From Nannocystis bainbridge (GTDB taxonomy: Bacteria > Myxococcota_A > Polyangia > Nannocystales > Nannocystaceae): a DNA stretch of 64,000 nucleotides. The notes under the pieces were generated by a model. That model was not told where the DNA came from and made no database searches. It saw only the letters and a program-made list of their open reading frames with translations. The stretch's first letter is position 1. The number at the start of each line of letters is the position of its first letter. A program made the position numbers and the translations under genes. Positions 1 to 7,432 of this stretch are shown piece by piece. The stretch spans positions 1,488,001-1,552,000 of the forward strand of contig NZ_JAQNDL010000003.1 of assembly GCF_028368995.1 (NCBI RefSeq), read 5' to 3'.

Positions 1-726
1 GGGCCGGCGCACATCGGCGCCAGCGTCAGCCTGGCCTGCCGCGACGACGCCACCACCGTGCATTTCGCCGGCCTGGCCGCCTCGCTGCCCTACGATTTCT
101 GGCTCAAGATCACCGGCAAGTCGAACCTCAGCAACGACGTGGTCAAGTTCCTGCCGCTGCCCACGGCCTGGCGCTCCGAGATCGTCCTGCGCGCCTTATT
201 GCTCAACTGCCTCACCGAGCCTTACGCGCCGCTGTGGCGTGACGCCTTCGTCGAAGCCTTTCGCGCCGACGGCTTCGCCAGCGCCGATCCACGATTGCCG
301 TCCTTCGCCGCCCTCGGCCCGCGCTGGACCCCGGGCACCCCCCTGCGCACCCCGTTCGCGCGTCGGCAGGCGCTGGTCGAGCTCGACGCCCTCGCCGCCC
401 TGGCCCTCGGGCTCACGCTGCCCGAGCTGCTGGCGATCTACCGCCTGCAATTCGCGGTGCTGCAGCAGAACGAGCGCGGCACCTGGTACGACCGGCGCGG
501 CAAGGTCGTGTTCTCCGACAACGTGCTGCTCGCGGGGCTCGGCCTCGATCGCCGCCGGTGGCTGGCGATCGCCGACGCCGGCGCCGGCGAAGTCCTGCCT
601 GTGTGGGCCCACGACGTTCAGGGCCCGTACCTCCCGCCGTTCGACCGCTGCGACCGCGAGGCCGACCTGCGCCGCGCCTACGCGCATTTCTCGGCGCGCC
701 GCAGACCTGTCCCAGCGGACCTATGA
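1..726 (+). CDS. C-terminal part of a large SAM-dependent DNA methyltransferase / restriction protein (5' truncated by window)
   Basis: The frame is open from base 1, so the N-terminus lies outside the window; 241 codons are visible. The residues KSNLSNDVVKFLPLP, then a segment on finding the open form of the helical end (LPELLAIYRLQFAVLQQNE) and GTWYDRRGKVVF, match from memory the C-terminal region of very large Eco57I/type IIG-like methyltransferases of actinobacteria and myxobacteria. No catalytic motif is in the visible part, so this is family recognition, not proof of activity. The protein would act on DNA in the cytoplasm. Its last residues (PVPADL) are encoded by a copy of the dispersed palindrome, the same PVPAD peptide that the palindrome encodes in the tri-haem cytochrome. 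The next gene is convergent. Alternative: a DNA-modification gene of a larger defence locus to the left. Confidence 0.6.
   Translation, partial: GPAHIGASVSLACRDDATTVHFAGLAASLPYDFWLKITGKSNLSNDVVKFLPLPTAWRSEIVLRALLLNCLTEPYAPLWRDAFVEAFRADGFASADPRLPSFAALGPRWTPGTPLRTPFARRQALVELDALAALALGLTLPELLAIYRLQFAVLQQNERGTWYDRRGKVVFSDNVLLAGLGLDRRRWLAIADAGAGEVLPVWAHDVQGPYLPPFDRCDREADLRRAYAHFSARRRPVPADL
705..723. repeat. dispersed palindrome copy at the 3' end of a CDS
   Basis: Left arm CCTGTCC, loop CAGC, right arm GGAC followed by the stop codon three bases on. It supplies the last codons (P-V-P-A-D-L) of the upstream gene, so it behaves as both coding end and potential hairpin. It is an imperfect copy: the right arm lacks the final ATG/AGG. 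Confidence 0.5.
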
Positions 727-748
727 TCATACTCGGCACGCGTCCGCC

Positions 749-1504
749 TCAGCGCGGAGCCAGCGGGTGGATCTGCCCGCGGATGTCACCGAAGTAGCTC
801 TGCCCCGTGGTGTGCAGATTAAAATAAAGCTCGCCGTCGCGGGCCAGTTGGGCCATCCCCGCGACCGTCGACACCTTGACCGGCGCGACGCTACCGAGCG
901 ACGGGCTCGGGATCACGCAGCCGGTGGTGAACGCCCCGACCAGCCCGTGCGCGTGCTCGACCGTCTGGACCAGGTGCTCGTTGCGGATCTCGACCGAGAA
1001 CATCCCGTCGGCCAGGTTGCCCTGCAGATCGGTGGCGTGGGCGAAATCGACGAGGATCGGCCCGAGGATGCCCGGCTTGCCGCAATGGATGTGGAACATG
1101 TTGATAGACTTCAGATCGATCCCCTCGATCTTGACGTCGACGAACGCCCGGCTGAAGTCGTTGGTGAAGCGGACCTGCCCGTGCGCGCGGTGCCCCGCGG
1201 CCTCGCGCGCGGCCCGGTTCTGCGACGGCGTGGTCGAGCGGAATTGCTTGGGCGTGGTCGCGGGCGTGTTCTCCTCCTCGTCGCCCTCCTGGTGCGGGCT
1301 CAAGTAGGCTTCAAAAATCGCGCCGATCTGGGTCCCGCGGCCCGGATCGAGCTCACCCGCGGCCACCGCCGGCGCCGCGACCGTCGGCGCCGGAGCCGGG
1401 GCCACCGGCGCCGGGTCCGGCGCGGCCGTGGTCCGGCCCTCGGCCCGCGTGTCACAACCGCCCAAGAGGAGCACACCCACAACAACGACGCGTCGTCCGT
1501 CCAT
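749..1504 (-). CDS. CHRD-domain lipoprotein
   Basis: A 251-residue exported lipoprotein: short basic start, hydrophobic VVVVGVLLLGG and lipobox Cys at about residue 17, then a Pro/Ala-rich linker to about residue 60. The rest fits a CHRD domain (named after chordin): the conserved HIHCGKPG segment, a central DGMFSVEI region and the closing GDIRGQIHPL. CHRD domains in bacteria are surface or periplasmic; their ligand is unknown. The ATG at 1504 was chosen because it places the signal sequence directly at the N-terminus; the frame stays open further upstream but that stretch is not hydrophobic. It is convergent with the preceding methyltransferase gene, with only 22 bp between stops. Confidence 0.8.
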   Translation of the reverse strand: MDGRRVVVVGVLLLGGCDTRAEGRTTAAPDPAPVAPAPAPTVAAPAVAAGELDPGRGTQIGAIFEAYLSPHQEGDEEENTPATTPKQFRSTTPSQNRAAREAAGHRAHGQVRFTNDFSRAFVDVKIEGIDLKSINMFHIHCGKPGILGPILVDFAHATDLQGNLADGMFSVEIRNEHLVQTVEHAHGLVGAFTTGCVIPSPSLGSVAPVKVSTVAGMAQLARDGELYFNLHTTGQSYFGDIRGQIHPLAPR

Positions 1505-1660
1505 GGTCCGCCACGCTAGCGGACTCGGCCGCGCCGTGATGGCGACACGTGGACACCCGGTGGTCCGAATTTGGACTCGAGCCCGGCGTGACCCCCGGTC
1601 AACCGATGGCGCCACGCGACCTGCGACCTGCCCTCTCCGAGATCGCCGTTTATCCCGCCC

Positions 1661-2308
1661 TCATGCTGCCTCGCAGAACCCCACTTCCATCTCCAGCGAG
1701 GCGAACGTCCCCGCCAGGTACGTCGCGCAGGCCGCCCCGCACAGCTCGACGATGCGCTCGCCGTCCGCGTGGAATTGCACCCACAGCGCATTCGGATCGC
1801 TGCAATCGGCCACGCCCTGCGGCAGCGACACGTCGTCGAGCCGCACGGACTCGACCGGCCAGGGGCAGAATGCGCCGACGATCCCGGTCGGAATGGCACA
1901 AGTCGCGCGGCCGGACGGCAACGGCAGGGGCCCGCCGCACTTGCAGCAATCGGTGAGCGGCTCGCACGCGGCAGAGCACAGGTCTTGCGAAGGCACGACC
2001 ACGCACGCGTCCTCCGCGGTCGTGTCCGTGGTCGCAGAGGAGGTGACCTCCCCCGCCCCGCTCGTCGGCGCCATCGAAGTCGCCGCTCCCGTGGCCTCGG
2101 CGCTCGCTCCCGACGACGCTTCGCCGGCGCTCGCTCCCGACGACGCTTCGCCGGAGCTCGCTCCCGACGTCGCTCCCGTCGCCTCGGAGCTCGCCCCCGA
2201 CGTCGCTCCCGTTGCCTCGGAGATCGACGTCGACTCGCTCCCCGTCGTCGCGCCCGGCGACGACGGCCCGCACGCCAGCGCCACCATCGTCCAGCACCAC
2301 CCCCGCAT
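1661..2308 (-). CDS. hypothetical lipoprotein with Ser/Ala/Thr repeat linker
   Basis: About 215 residues. The start (MRGWCWTMVALACG) gives a short signal with a plausible lipobox; a second ATG eight codons upstream (2332) is also possible. After the Cys comes a low-complexity linker of Ser, Ala, Thr, Gly and Glu built from near-identical units such as ATGATSGASSE and EASSGASA, visible as 27-bp and 48-bp direct repeats at about 2101-2225. The C-terminal 100 residues contain ten or so Cys, including a CCKCGG group, and a segment naming no known family to me. Linkers like this are common in surface lipoproteins in this window. Function unknown; probably outer-membrane or surface anchored. Confidence 0.7.
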   Translation of the reverse strand: MRGWCWTMVALACGPSSPGATTGSESTSISEATGATSGASSEATGATSGASSGEASSGASAGEASSGASAEATGAATSMAPTSGAGEVTSSATTDTTAEDACVVVPSQDLCSAACEPLTDCCKCGGPLPLPSGRATCAIPTGIVGAFCPWPVESVRLDDVSLPQGVADCSDPNALWVQFHADGERIVELCGAACATYLAGTFASLEMEVGFCEAA

Positions 2309-2394
2309 CCGACCCGGTGCTCTCATCGTCACGCCTCCGGCGACCGAGCATGGCCTCGACCCGCGTGACGACGCCGCTCAGCGGCCGGCCCGGC

Positions 2395-2892
2395 TCACAG
2401 GAACGTCGCCATGTAGACCACCAGGCAGTACCACGGCGTCCCGGCGAGGACGATCGCCCGCCGCCCGCGACCGAGGTCGCGCCGTGAGCCGCCCGCGATC
2501 ATCAGCCCCAGCGCCAGGCACCAGACCACCGCCGCGATCGCCACCGCCAGGGCGAACGCCTTGAGGATGAACGGCGCCACCCCGGGGACGAACAGCCCGG
2601 CGGCGGCCACGACCGTCAGGAGCACGGGCACGTACGCCAGTGCGAGGACCGCGCGCGACAGCCACGGCCGCGAGTGGTCGCTCGCGCGGCGGGCGTGGGA
2701 CAGCGCCCACGAGGCGATGAACACCAGGCTGGCGAGCAGCGCCAGGGCCACCCCGCCGAGCACCAGCAGCTCCTGGGCGCGGCGGAAGATCTCCCGCAGC
2801 CGGTCGAGGCCGCCGAAGGCCCGGTCGAGGCCCTCCAGGAGGGTGGAGCCGAACACGGCGAGCGGGAGGAGCAGCGCGAAGAGAGAGCGCAT
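2395..2892 (-). CDS. small multi-pass membrane protein
   Basis: 165 residues with four clear hydrophobic segments: an N-terminal one (LFALLLPLAVFGSTLL), one near residues 40-65 (LVLGGVALALLASLVFIASWAL), one near 85-110 (LALAYVPVLLTVVAAAGLFV) and one near 115-145. No domain recognised. The ATG at 2892 is taken because it starts directly at the first membrane segment; the open frame continues upstream through the tRNA gene but that part is an artefact. It lies between the repeat lipoprotein (same strand, 86 bp away) and tRNA-Arg. No Cys or His cluster suggests a cofactor. Confidence 0.7.
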   Translation of the reverse strand: MRSLFALLLPLAVFGSTLLEGLDRAFGGLDRLREIFRRAQELLVLGGVALALLASLVFIASWALSHARRASDHSRPWLSRAVLALAYVPVLLTVVAAAGLFVPGVAPFILKAFALAVAIAAVVWCLALGLMIAGGSRRDLGRGRRAIVLAGTPWYCLVVYMATFL

Positions 2893-2986
2893 CGAAGTCC
2901 AGTGTACCACCCCGAAGCCAGGGCCCAAGGCCGCGGCCACGGGCGCGGGCGGCGTGGACCCGGCGCCCGCGCACCCCGGCGGGGGC

Positions 2987-3015
2987 TTGCAAGCCGGAAC
3001 CTCCTGGGGTAGAGA
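2987..3015 (+). promoter_or_regulatory. candidate sigma-70-type promoter of tRNA-Arg
   Basis: TTGCAA and TAGAGA hexamers with a 17-bp spacer end 15 bp before the first base of the tRNA. Matches are partial (4/6 and 3/6), so this is a suggestion based on position and spacing. Confidence 0.4.
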
Positions 3016-3030
3016 TCCCGTCCCCAAACT

Positions 3031-3107
3031 GCGTGTGTAGCTCAGTTGGATAGAGCGTTGGCCTCCGAAGCCAAAGGTCGCAGGTTCGACTCCTGCCACG
3101 CGCGCCA
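3031..3107 (+). tRNA. tRNA-Arg (anticodon CCG)
   Basis: A full cloverleaf can be drawn: acceptor GCGTGTG/CACGCGC (one G-T pair), D arm around GCTCAGTTGGATAGAGC, anticodon stem TTGGC/GCCAA with loop CTCCGAA giving anticodon CCG, a five-base variable loop, and T arm GCAGG-TTCGACT-CCTGC. The discriminator is G and CCA is encoded. It reads CGG arginine codons, which are common in this GC-rich genome. Confidence 0.96.
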
Positions 3108-3111
3108 GCCC

Positions 3112-3140
3112 GAGCGCCGCCCGGATCCCGGGCGGCGCTC
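3112..3140 (+). terminator. hairpin after tRNA-Arg
   Basis: A perfect 13-bp stem (GAGCGCCGCCCGG / CCGGGCGGCGCTC) with a 3-base loop begins 4 bp after the tRNA CCA. There is no long T-run (only GTCGCTTTC follows), so it is a strong stem without the classical tail; it may also act in 3'-end processing. Confidence 0.7.
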
Positions 3141-3174
3141 GTCGCTTTCGGGCCGCGCCGGGGCCGCCGCAGCG

Positions 3175-3195
3175 CATGTCCCTTGCGACATGTCC
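3175..3195. repeat. dispersed palindrome copy
   Basis: CATGTC, centre CCTTGC, GACATG, then TCC. Intergenic, downstream of tRNA-Arg. Confidence 0.75.
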
Positions 3196-3219
3196 TCGGG
3201 CGCAGACCACGGCTTCGCC

Positions 3220-3242
3220 CCTGTCTCTCAGGACATGTCCTG
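3220..3242. repeat. dispersed palindrome copy
   Basis: Left arm CCTGTCTC pairs imperfectly with the following GGACATG; the right part is itself a perfect 14-bp palindrome, CAGGACATGTCCTG (3229-3242). It lies 49 bp beyond the stop of the next (minus-strand) CDS, i.e. at its 3' end. Confidence 0.8.
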
Positions 3243-3291
3243 GGGGCGCCTTACGTCAACCGGCTCGCGGCCACAGCCTCGGCGCGCCGGA

Positions 3292-3753
3292 TCATATGAC
3301 CTTTCGGACATGCCCATTCGCGCATGACTGAAAGGCCAGCTTCGAGGCGCGCGCTCGGGCGCCCCGGCGCGGCCCGGCGCGCACCTGTCTGAAGAGCCAG
3401 CTCTCCGAACAGCCGGCGGTCAGCGTCAGCGCCAGCGCCTCGACCTCCGGCGCGTCGGTCGGGTCGGGTGAACGGGTCGCGGCCGCGAGGGCCCGCGCCA
3501 GGGCGGAGATCCGCGGCCGCGGAGCCAGCGCCGGGGTTGCGAACAGCCGCCCCGGCGCCGCCGACTTCGACGCCACCGCCGCCAGCAGCGACGCCGACAG
3601 CCCGGGGCTCGGGCACACGTCGCCGACCCCGTGCTCGTGCGAACCCTCGAACCCCTCCTCACCCTCGCCGAGCAGCACCGACCCGGCCACCAGCGCGAGC
3701 GTGCGGTCGCGGCAGCGGTCACAAAAACTGCCGACCAGCACGAAGTACAGCAT
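3292..3753 (-). CDS. hypothetical protein
   Basis: A frame of 153 codons starting MLYFVLVGSFCDRC. It has a CxxC at residues 11-14, a second Cys pair further on and no recognised domain; the start contains a short hydrophobic run but no convincing signal peptide. The middle (SLLAAVASKSAAP onward) is Ala-rich. The C-terminal end (SCANGHVRKVI) runs into a partial palindrome (around 3300-3320), so the last residues may be element-derived. I include it because no better frame covers this stretch and its G/C third positions look coding. It could be spurious. Confidence 0.45.
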   Translation of the reverse strand: MLYFVLVGSFCDRCRDRTLALVAGSVLLGEGEEGFEGSHEHGVGDVCPSPGLSASLLAAVASKSAAPGRLFATPALAPRPRISALARALAAATRSPDPTDAPEVEALALTLTAGCSESWLFRQVRAGPRRGARARASKLAFQSCANGHVRKVI

Positions 3754-3976
3754 ACCTGGCGGTGCTGCTCCGGGACCGGCCGGTCGCGGGGCCCCGCGTG
3801 ACACACGTGGCGCCTCACCGTGATGTCGGGTCAGGCCGCCAGCACCTCGACGCGCGGGCGCGCGGGGTCGGCGCGAGACGCCGTGGGGCCTTCCGCCACC
3901 TCACCGGGTGTACCGACACCGCCTGCGCGGGTCAACCGCGCTCTTGGCTGGCCCGTGCCAGTTGCGATACGGTCGG

Positions 3977-5533
3977 ATGGCCAGGACGGCCATGGAAATC
4001 GCAGCGAGCGTCACCCTCGGACTCTTGTTCCTGATCTCGGGCTTCGCGTCAGTGTTCCTGATGTTCAAGCTGTGGGGCTGGCCCGACGGACATCAACCGG
4101 GCATGGGCCAGGCGCCGCGGCACCTCGTGCGCCTCCACGACATCTTCAAGGTCATCTTCACCGCGCTCTACGTGGTGATGATGGCCGTGATGGTCCCGCG
4201 GCTGTGGAACTACCAGGTCGAGCTGCCGCCGCGCTCGGCCGTGCACGTCAGCCTCGGCTTCTTGCTGGGCGTGTTGCTGCTGGTCGAGCTCGCGTTCTAC
4301 AAGCTGTTCCGCCACCTGCAGTCCTGGGTCCCGGCGCTGGCCACCGCGACGCTCGGCTGCTCCGTGCTGCTGCTCGGCCTGTCGGTCCCGAGCGCCCTGC
4401 GCGAGTACGGCCTGGCGCGCGGCCAGGTCGGCGGCGGCGTCTACAGCGTCGAGAACCGGGCCCGCGTCGCCCGCCTGCTGCCGCAGGCCGAGATGCCCGC
4501 CGACGCCCCGCTGGCCGACCTCACCACCGTCGACGCCCTGCGCCACGGCCGGGAGATCCTCGCCACCAAGTGCGTCGTCTGTCACGACCTCAAGACCGTC
4601 CTCGTCCAGCCGCGCTCGCCCGCCGGCTGGTGGCGCACCGTCGAGCGCATGGCCGACAAGCCGATGTTCGAGGACCCGATGACCGAGCGCGAGCTCTACG
4701 ACGTCACCGCCTACCTGGTCGCCATCACCGGCGACCTGCAGAAATCGGCCCGCCAGCAGCGCGAGCAGAAGCTCAAGCAGCAGCAGGCGATCGCCCCCGT
4801 CGACCCGGCCGCCCCGGCGCCGACCTACGACGCCTCCGCCGCGCAAAAAGCGTTCGAGACCCGCTGCGCCGAGTGCCACGACCTCGCCGAGGTCGACAAG
4901 AAGCCGCCCACCTCCGCCCGCGAGGTCAAGGAGGTCATCGAGCGCATGGTCGCCGACAACGGCATGACCGCCCCCGCGGCCGAGCTCGACCTCTGCTACG
5001 CCTTCATGATCCGCAAGTACGCGCCGAACGAGGTCGCCACCGCGCCCGCGACTCTCGGCGCGGCCGTCGGCGCCGACGTCGCGGCCGCCGTGGCCGTGGC
5101 CAGCGCCCCGCCTGTCCCCGCGGACAGCAAGCCTGTCCCCGCGGACAGCAAGCCTGTCCCCGCGGACAGCCCGCCGCCCGCCGCCGATCCGGACGTCATC
5201 GTCGACGACGACACCCCGCCGGCCAAGGCCCCGACGCCCGCGCCCGCCGCCCCCGCCAAGCCCAAGCCGGCCCCCAAGGCGATCGACGCCCGCGGCCTCT
5301 ACGTCAAGCACTGCGCCGCCTGCCACGACGTCAGCGGCAAGGGCAAGCCGGGCCTCAAGAGCAAGGGCATCCCGGACATGACCGACAAGAACTGGCAGAA
5401 GAAGAACGGCAAGGGCGCGGTCGCCAAGGCGATCAAGGTCGGCATCCCCGGCACGATGATGAAAGCCTTCGCCGCCAAGCTGAAGCCCGAAGAGGTCGAC
5501 GCCGTCGCCGCCTTCGTCAAGAAGATGCGCTGA
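3977..5533 (+). CDS. membrane-anchored tri-haem c-type cytochrome
   Basis: 518 residues. Four hydrophobic segments in the first 130 residues (about 10-30, 52-72, 86-106, 112-131) anchor the protein. Three CXXCH haem motifs follow: CVVCH at about 199, CAECH at about 297 and CAACH at about 446; the last sits in a typical small cytochrome c fold ending in DAVAAFVKKMR. It should carry electrons on the periplasmic side; the partner is unknown. Between haems 2 and 3 is a long Ala/Pro linker holding three exact in-frame copies of the dispersed palindrome (PVPADSK x3). The ATG at 3977 or the one at 3992 are both possible starts; the latter has AGGA about 10 bases upstream. No neighbouring oxidase or reductase gene is present. 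Confidence 0.85.
   Translation: MARTAMEIAASVTLGLLFLISGFASVFLMFKLWGWPDGHQPGMGQAPRHLVRLHDIFKVIFTALYVVMMAVMVPRLWNYQVELPPRSAVHVSLGFLLGVLLLVELAFYKLFRHLQSWVPALATATLGCSVLLLGLSVPSALREYGLARGQVGGGVYSVENRARVARLLPQAEMPADAPLADLTTVDALRHGREILATKCVVCHDLKTVLVQPRSPAGWWRTVERMADKPMFEDPMTERELYDVTAYLVAITGDLQKSARQQREQKLKQQQAIAPVDPAAPAPTYDASAAQKAFETRCAECHDLAEVDKKPPTSAREVKEVIERMVADNGMTAPAAELDLCYAFMIRKYAPNEVATAPATLGAAVGADVAAAVAVASAPPVPADSKPVPADSKPVPADSPPPAADPDVIVDDDTPPAKAPTPAPAAPAKPKPAPKAIDARGLYVKHCAACHDVSGKGKPGLKSKGIPDMTDKNWQKKNGKGAVAKAIKVGIPGTMMKAFAAKLKPEEVDAVAAFVKKMR
5111..5170. repeat. three tandem in-frame copies of the dispersed palindrome
   Basis: Three exact copies of an 18-bp palindrome (CCTGTCCCCGCGGACAGC) at 5111-5128, 5132-5149 and 5153-5170, with a 21-bp period, i.e. 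seven codons each (P-V-P-A-D-S-K). Exact identity including third positions shows recent tandem multiplication inside the cytochrome gene. Confidence 0.95.
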
Positions 5534-5536
5534 ACC

Positions 5537-5690
5537 GGCGAATGCACCGACCCCGATGAGCCCCCGGCAGCCGCGACCTCGCGGCTGCCCGCGCGACCCT
5601 GGCGAATGTACCGACCGCGATGATTACCCGGCAGCCGCGACCTCGGTTGCCCGGGCGACCTCGGCGAATGCACCGACCACGGAATCACTG
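5537..5690. repeat. tandem 62-64-bp repeat carrying hairpins
   Basis: Two full units and the start of a third begin at 5537, 5601 and 5663 with GGCGAATG(C/T)ACCGACC. Unit 1 holds a perfect 10-bp stem (GGCAGCCGCG-ACCT-CGCGGCTGCC, 5566-5589), unit 2 a mismatched version (5627-5655). The block begins 4 bp after the cytochrome stop and ends 54 bp before the mutY stop on the other strand, so it may terminate transcription from both sides. Confidence 0.85.
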
Positions 5691-5743
5691 CGACTACGTA
5701 CCCAGTGGGCCGGCCGCTCACAGTACGGTGATTCCGGCTCCTA

Positions 5744-6823
5744 TCAATACCCGAGCCGCTCGAGCACCTTCTCCGTCACCTTTGGGATCCCCCCGCGCGG
5801 TCGCTCGCCCGGCGCGATCCACATGCGCCCCGGGCCGTCCTCATAGCCGGCCCGGAACGGCACGTCGACGACCGCCGCCTCGCCGCGGCACGGCCACAGC
5901 ATCCACACCCGGTGCGTGAACACGTGCTTGACCGGCTCCACCAGCGCCTCGACCGACTTGACCTTCACTCCCGTCACCTCCGCGATCACCCGCGGCGGCG
6001 CCCCGGCGCGGTCCGTGCTCTTGCGCTCGATCAGCGGCAGGCACCACATTCCGCCCAGCAGCCCCTCGTTCGCGCGCTGCTCGAGCAGCACCCGGCCGTT
6101 GCGGCGCACCGCCACTGCCCATAGATCTTCGCGGGGCGACGGCGCTCGCTGCTTCGGCGTCGGGATCGTCGATTGCAGCCCCTTCGCCAGCGCCTGGCAC
6201 TCGCTGCGCACCGGGCAGCCCTCGCAGCGCGGCCCCATCGGCGTGCACACCGTCGCCCCCAACTCCATCAGTGCCTGCGCCAGCACCCGCGGCTGGCCCG
6301 CCTGCACGATCTTCTGCGCCATGATCCAGTGCCCGGCCGCGCTCGCGTCCTGCTGCTTCGGGTTCTCGAGCGCCTGCAGCCGCGAAAGCACGCGCGCCAC
6401 ATTGCCGTCGACCAGCGCGGTCGGCCGGTCGAACGCGATCGACGCGATCGCCCCGGCCGTGTACCGGCCCACCCCGGGAATCTTGCGCAACAATTCAGGA
6501 TCGTCGGGCACGGTCCCGCCGTGGCTGGTCGCCACGTGTCGGGCCCCCGCGTGAAGCAGGCGCGCCCGGCGGTAGTACCCGAGCCCGCTCCACGCCGCGA
6601 GCACCTCCGATTCGTCGGCCGCCGCCAGCGTGCCGACATCCGGGAAGCGCTCCAAAAACCGCCCGTAATACGCCTCCACGGTGTCCACGCGCGTCTGCTG
6701 CAGCATGATCTCGCTGACCCAGATCGCGTACGGGTCCCGCGTGCGCCGCCACGCCAGGTCGCGCTGGTGCTGGTGGAACCAGGGTTCGAGGAGGTTGGCG
6801 AGGCGATGCGCGAGATCGAGCAC
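5744..6823 (-). CDS. mutY: A/G-specific adenine DNA glycosylase MutY
   Basis: 359 residues, normal length for MutY, which removes adenine mispaired with 8-oxoguanine. Seen in order: SEIMLQQTRVDTV (with the catalytic Glu), the helix-hairpin-helix IPGVGRYTAGAI, the catalytic Asp in VDGNVARV, and the 4Fe-4S ligands C-x6-C-x2-C-x5-C (CTPMGPRCEGCPVRSEC). The C-terminal third is the NUDIX-like 8-oxoG recognition domain (WAVAVRRNGRVLLEQR, GLLGGMWCLP). The start is a GTG; the frame gives no good ATG close by. The gene stands alone, convergent with the cytochrome across the 62-bp repeats. Very secure assignment. Confidence 0.96.
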   Translation of the reverse strand: MLDLAHRLANLLEPWFHQHQRDLAWRRTRDPYAIWVSEIMLQQTRVDTVEAYYGRFLERFPDVGTLAAADESEVLAAWSGLGYYRRARLLHAGARHVATSHGGTVPDDPELLRKIPGVGRYTAGAIASIAFDRPTALVDGNVARVLSRLQALENPKQQDASAAGHWIMAQKIVQAGQPRVLAQALMELGATVCTPMGPRCEGCPVRSECQALAKGLQSTIPTPKQRAPSPREDLWAVAVRRNGRVLLEQRANEGLLGGMWCLPLIERKSTDRAGAPPRVIAEVTGVKVKSVEALVEPVKHVFTHRVWMLWPCRGEAAVVDVPFRAGYEDGPGRMWIAPGERPRGGIPKVTEKVLERLGY

Positions 6824-7432
6824 ACACTTCGTATAGCATGTCCAGCGCGAAAGTGAACCCCGGATCCGTCCACACCCCGGACCCCGGCGCCCGCTCCGCA
6901 GGCCCCCCGGACGGCCTCGCCGGGCCGAACGCCGACGGGTCTGCTCATGCAGCTCGGCCCAATCGCATCACCATCGATCGCTTGTCGCGCTCGGATGTCT
7001 GATCATTCAAGCACAGTCTTGGCATTCATCTCCTGCGAATCAATGCCCAGAGCTCCGGCGAACACGCCATGCTCGCATCATGCGAGCTGCCCGCCCCACA
7101 CAGCGACGAGGTCGCATCACCCCCGGCGAGGCACGCACGGCCGCCCCGCTCTCGGCGTCGCCTCGACATGGCGAGCGCCGATCGAGCGCCGATCGAGCGC
7201 CCCAAGCCCCCTGCAGAGATTCCCGCCCGCGCCCGACCTGCGTCCGCGCATCGGGCGCGCGCCCCGCTCTGCTCGCCCCAAACCCGCCTCCCGCCGCTTC
7301 TGCCGCGGGAAATAACCCACCTGCCTCGACACGTTGAAGCCTCTGCCGCCCCGCGCGCCTCCCGCCACAGCCGGGGCTTTTTGTGTCCTTTTACCGGCGA
7401 ACCAGTACACTCGCCGGCCAGCGTTTCCCCGC
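6824..7432. other. gene-free stretch between mutY and murC
   Basis: About 600 bp between two divergent genes. I find no convincing CDS or RNA gene; the frames present are shadows. It is less GC-rich around 6945-7050. The only clear structure is the hairpin with T-run at 7348-7382 listed separately. Confidence 0.6.
7348..7382 (+). terminator. terminator-like hairpin 50 bp upstream of murC
   Basis: GCCCCG and CGGGGC form a 6-bp stem around an 18-base loop, followed at once by TTTTT. It points toward murC and lies 51 bp before its ATG, so it either ends an unseen upstream transcript or attenuates the murC operon. Confidence 0.45.

Noticed and set aside
2893..3210. Extension of the small membrane protein upstream through the tRNA
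   Set aside because: The peptide VAGVEPATFGFGGQRSIQL is the reverse translation of the tRNA gene, a common artefact; start set to 2892.
3229..3242. GGACATGTCC as a p53-type or LexA-type operator
   Set aside because: It resembles the p53 half-site only by chance, p53 is absent in bacteria, and the copies lie after stop codons and inside genes, not in promoters, so a classical operator role for the family is unlikely.
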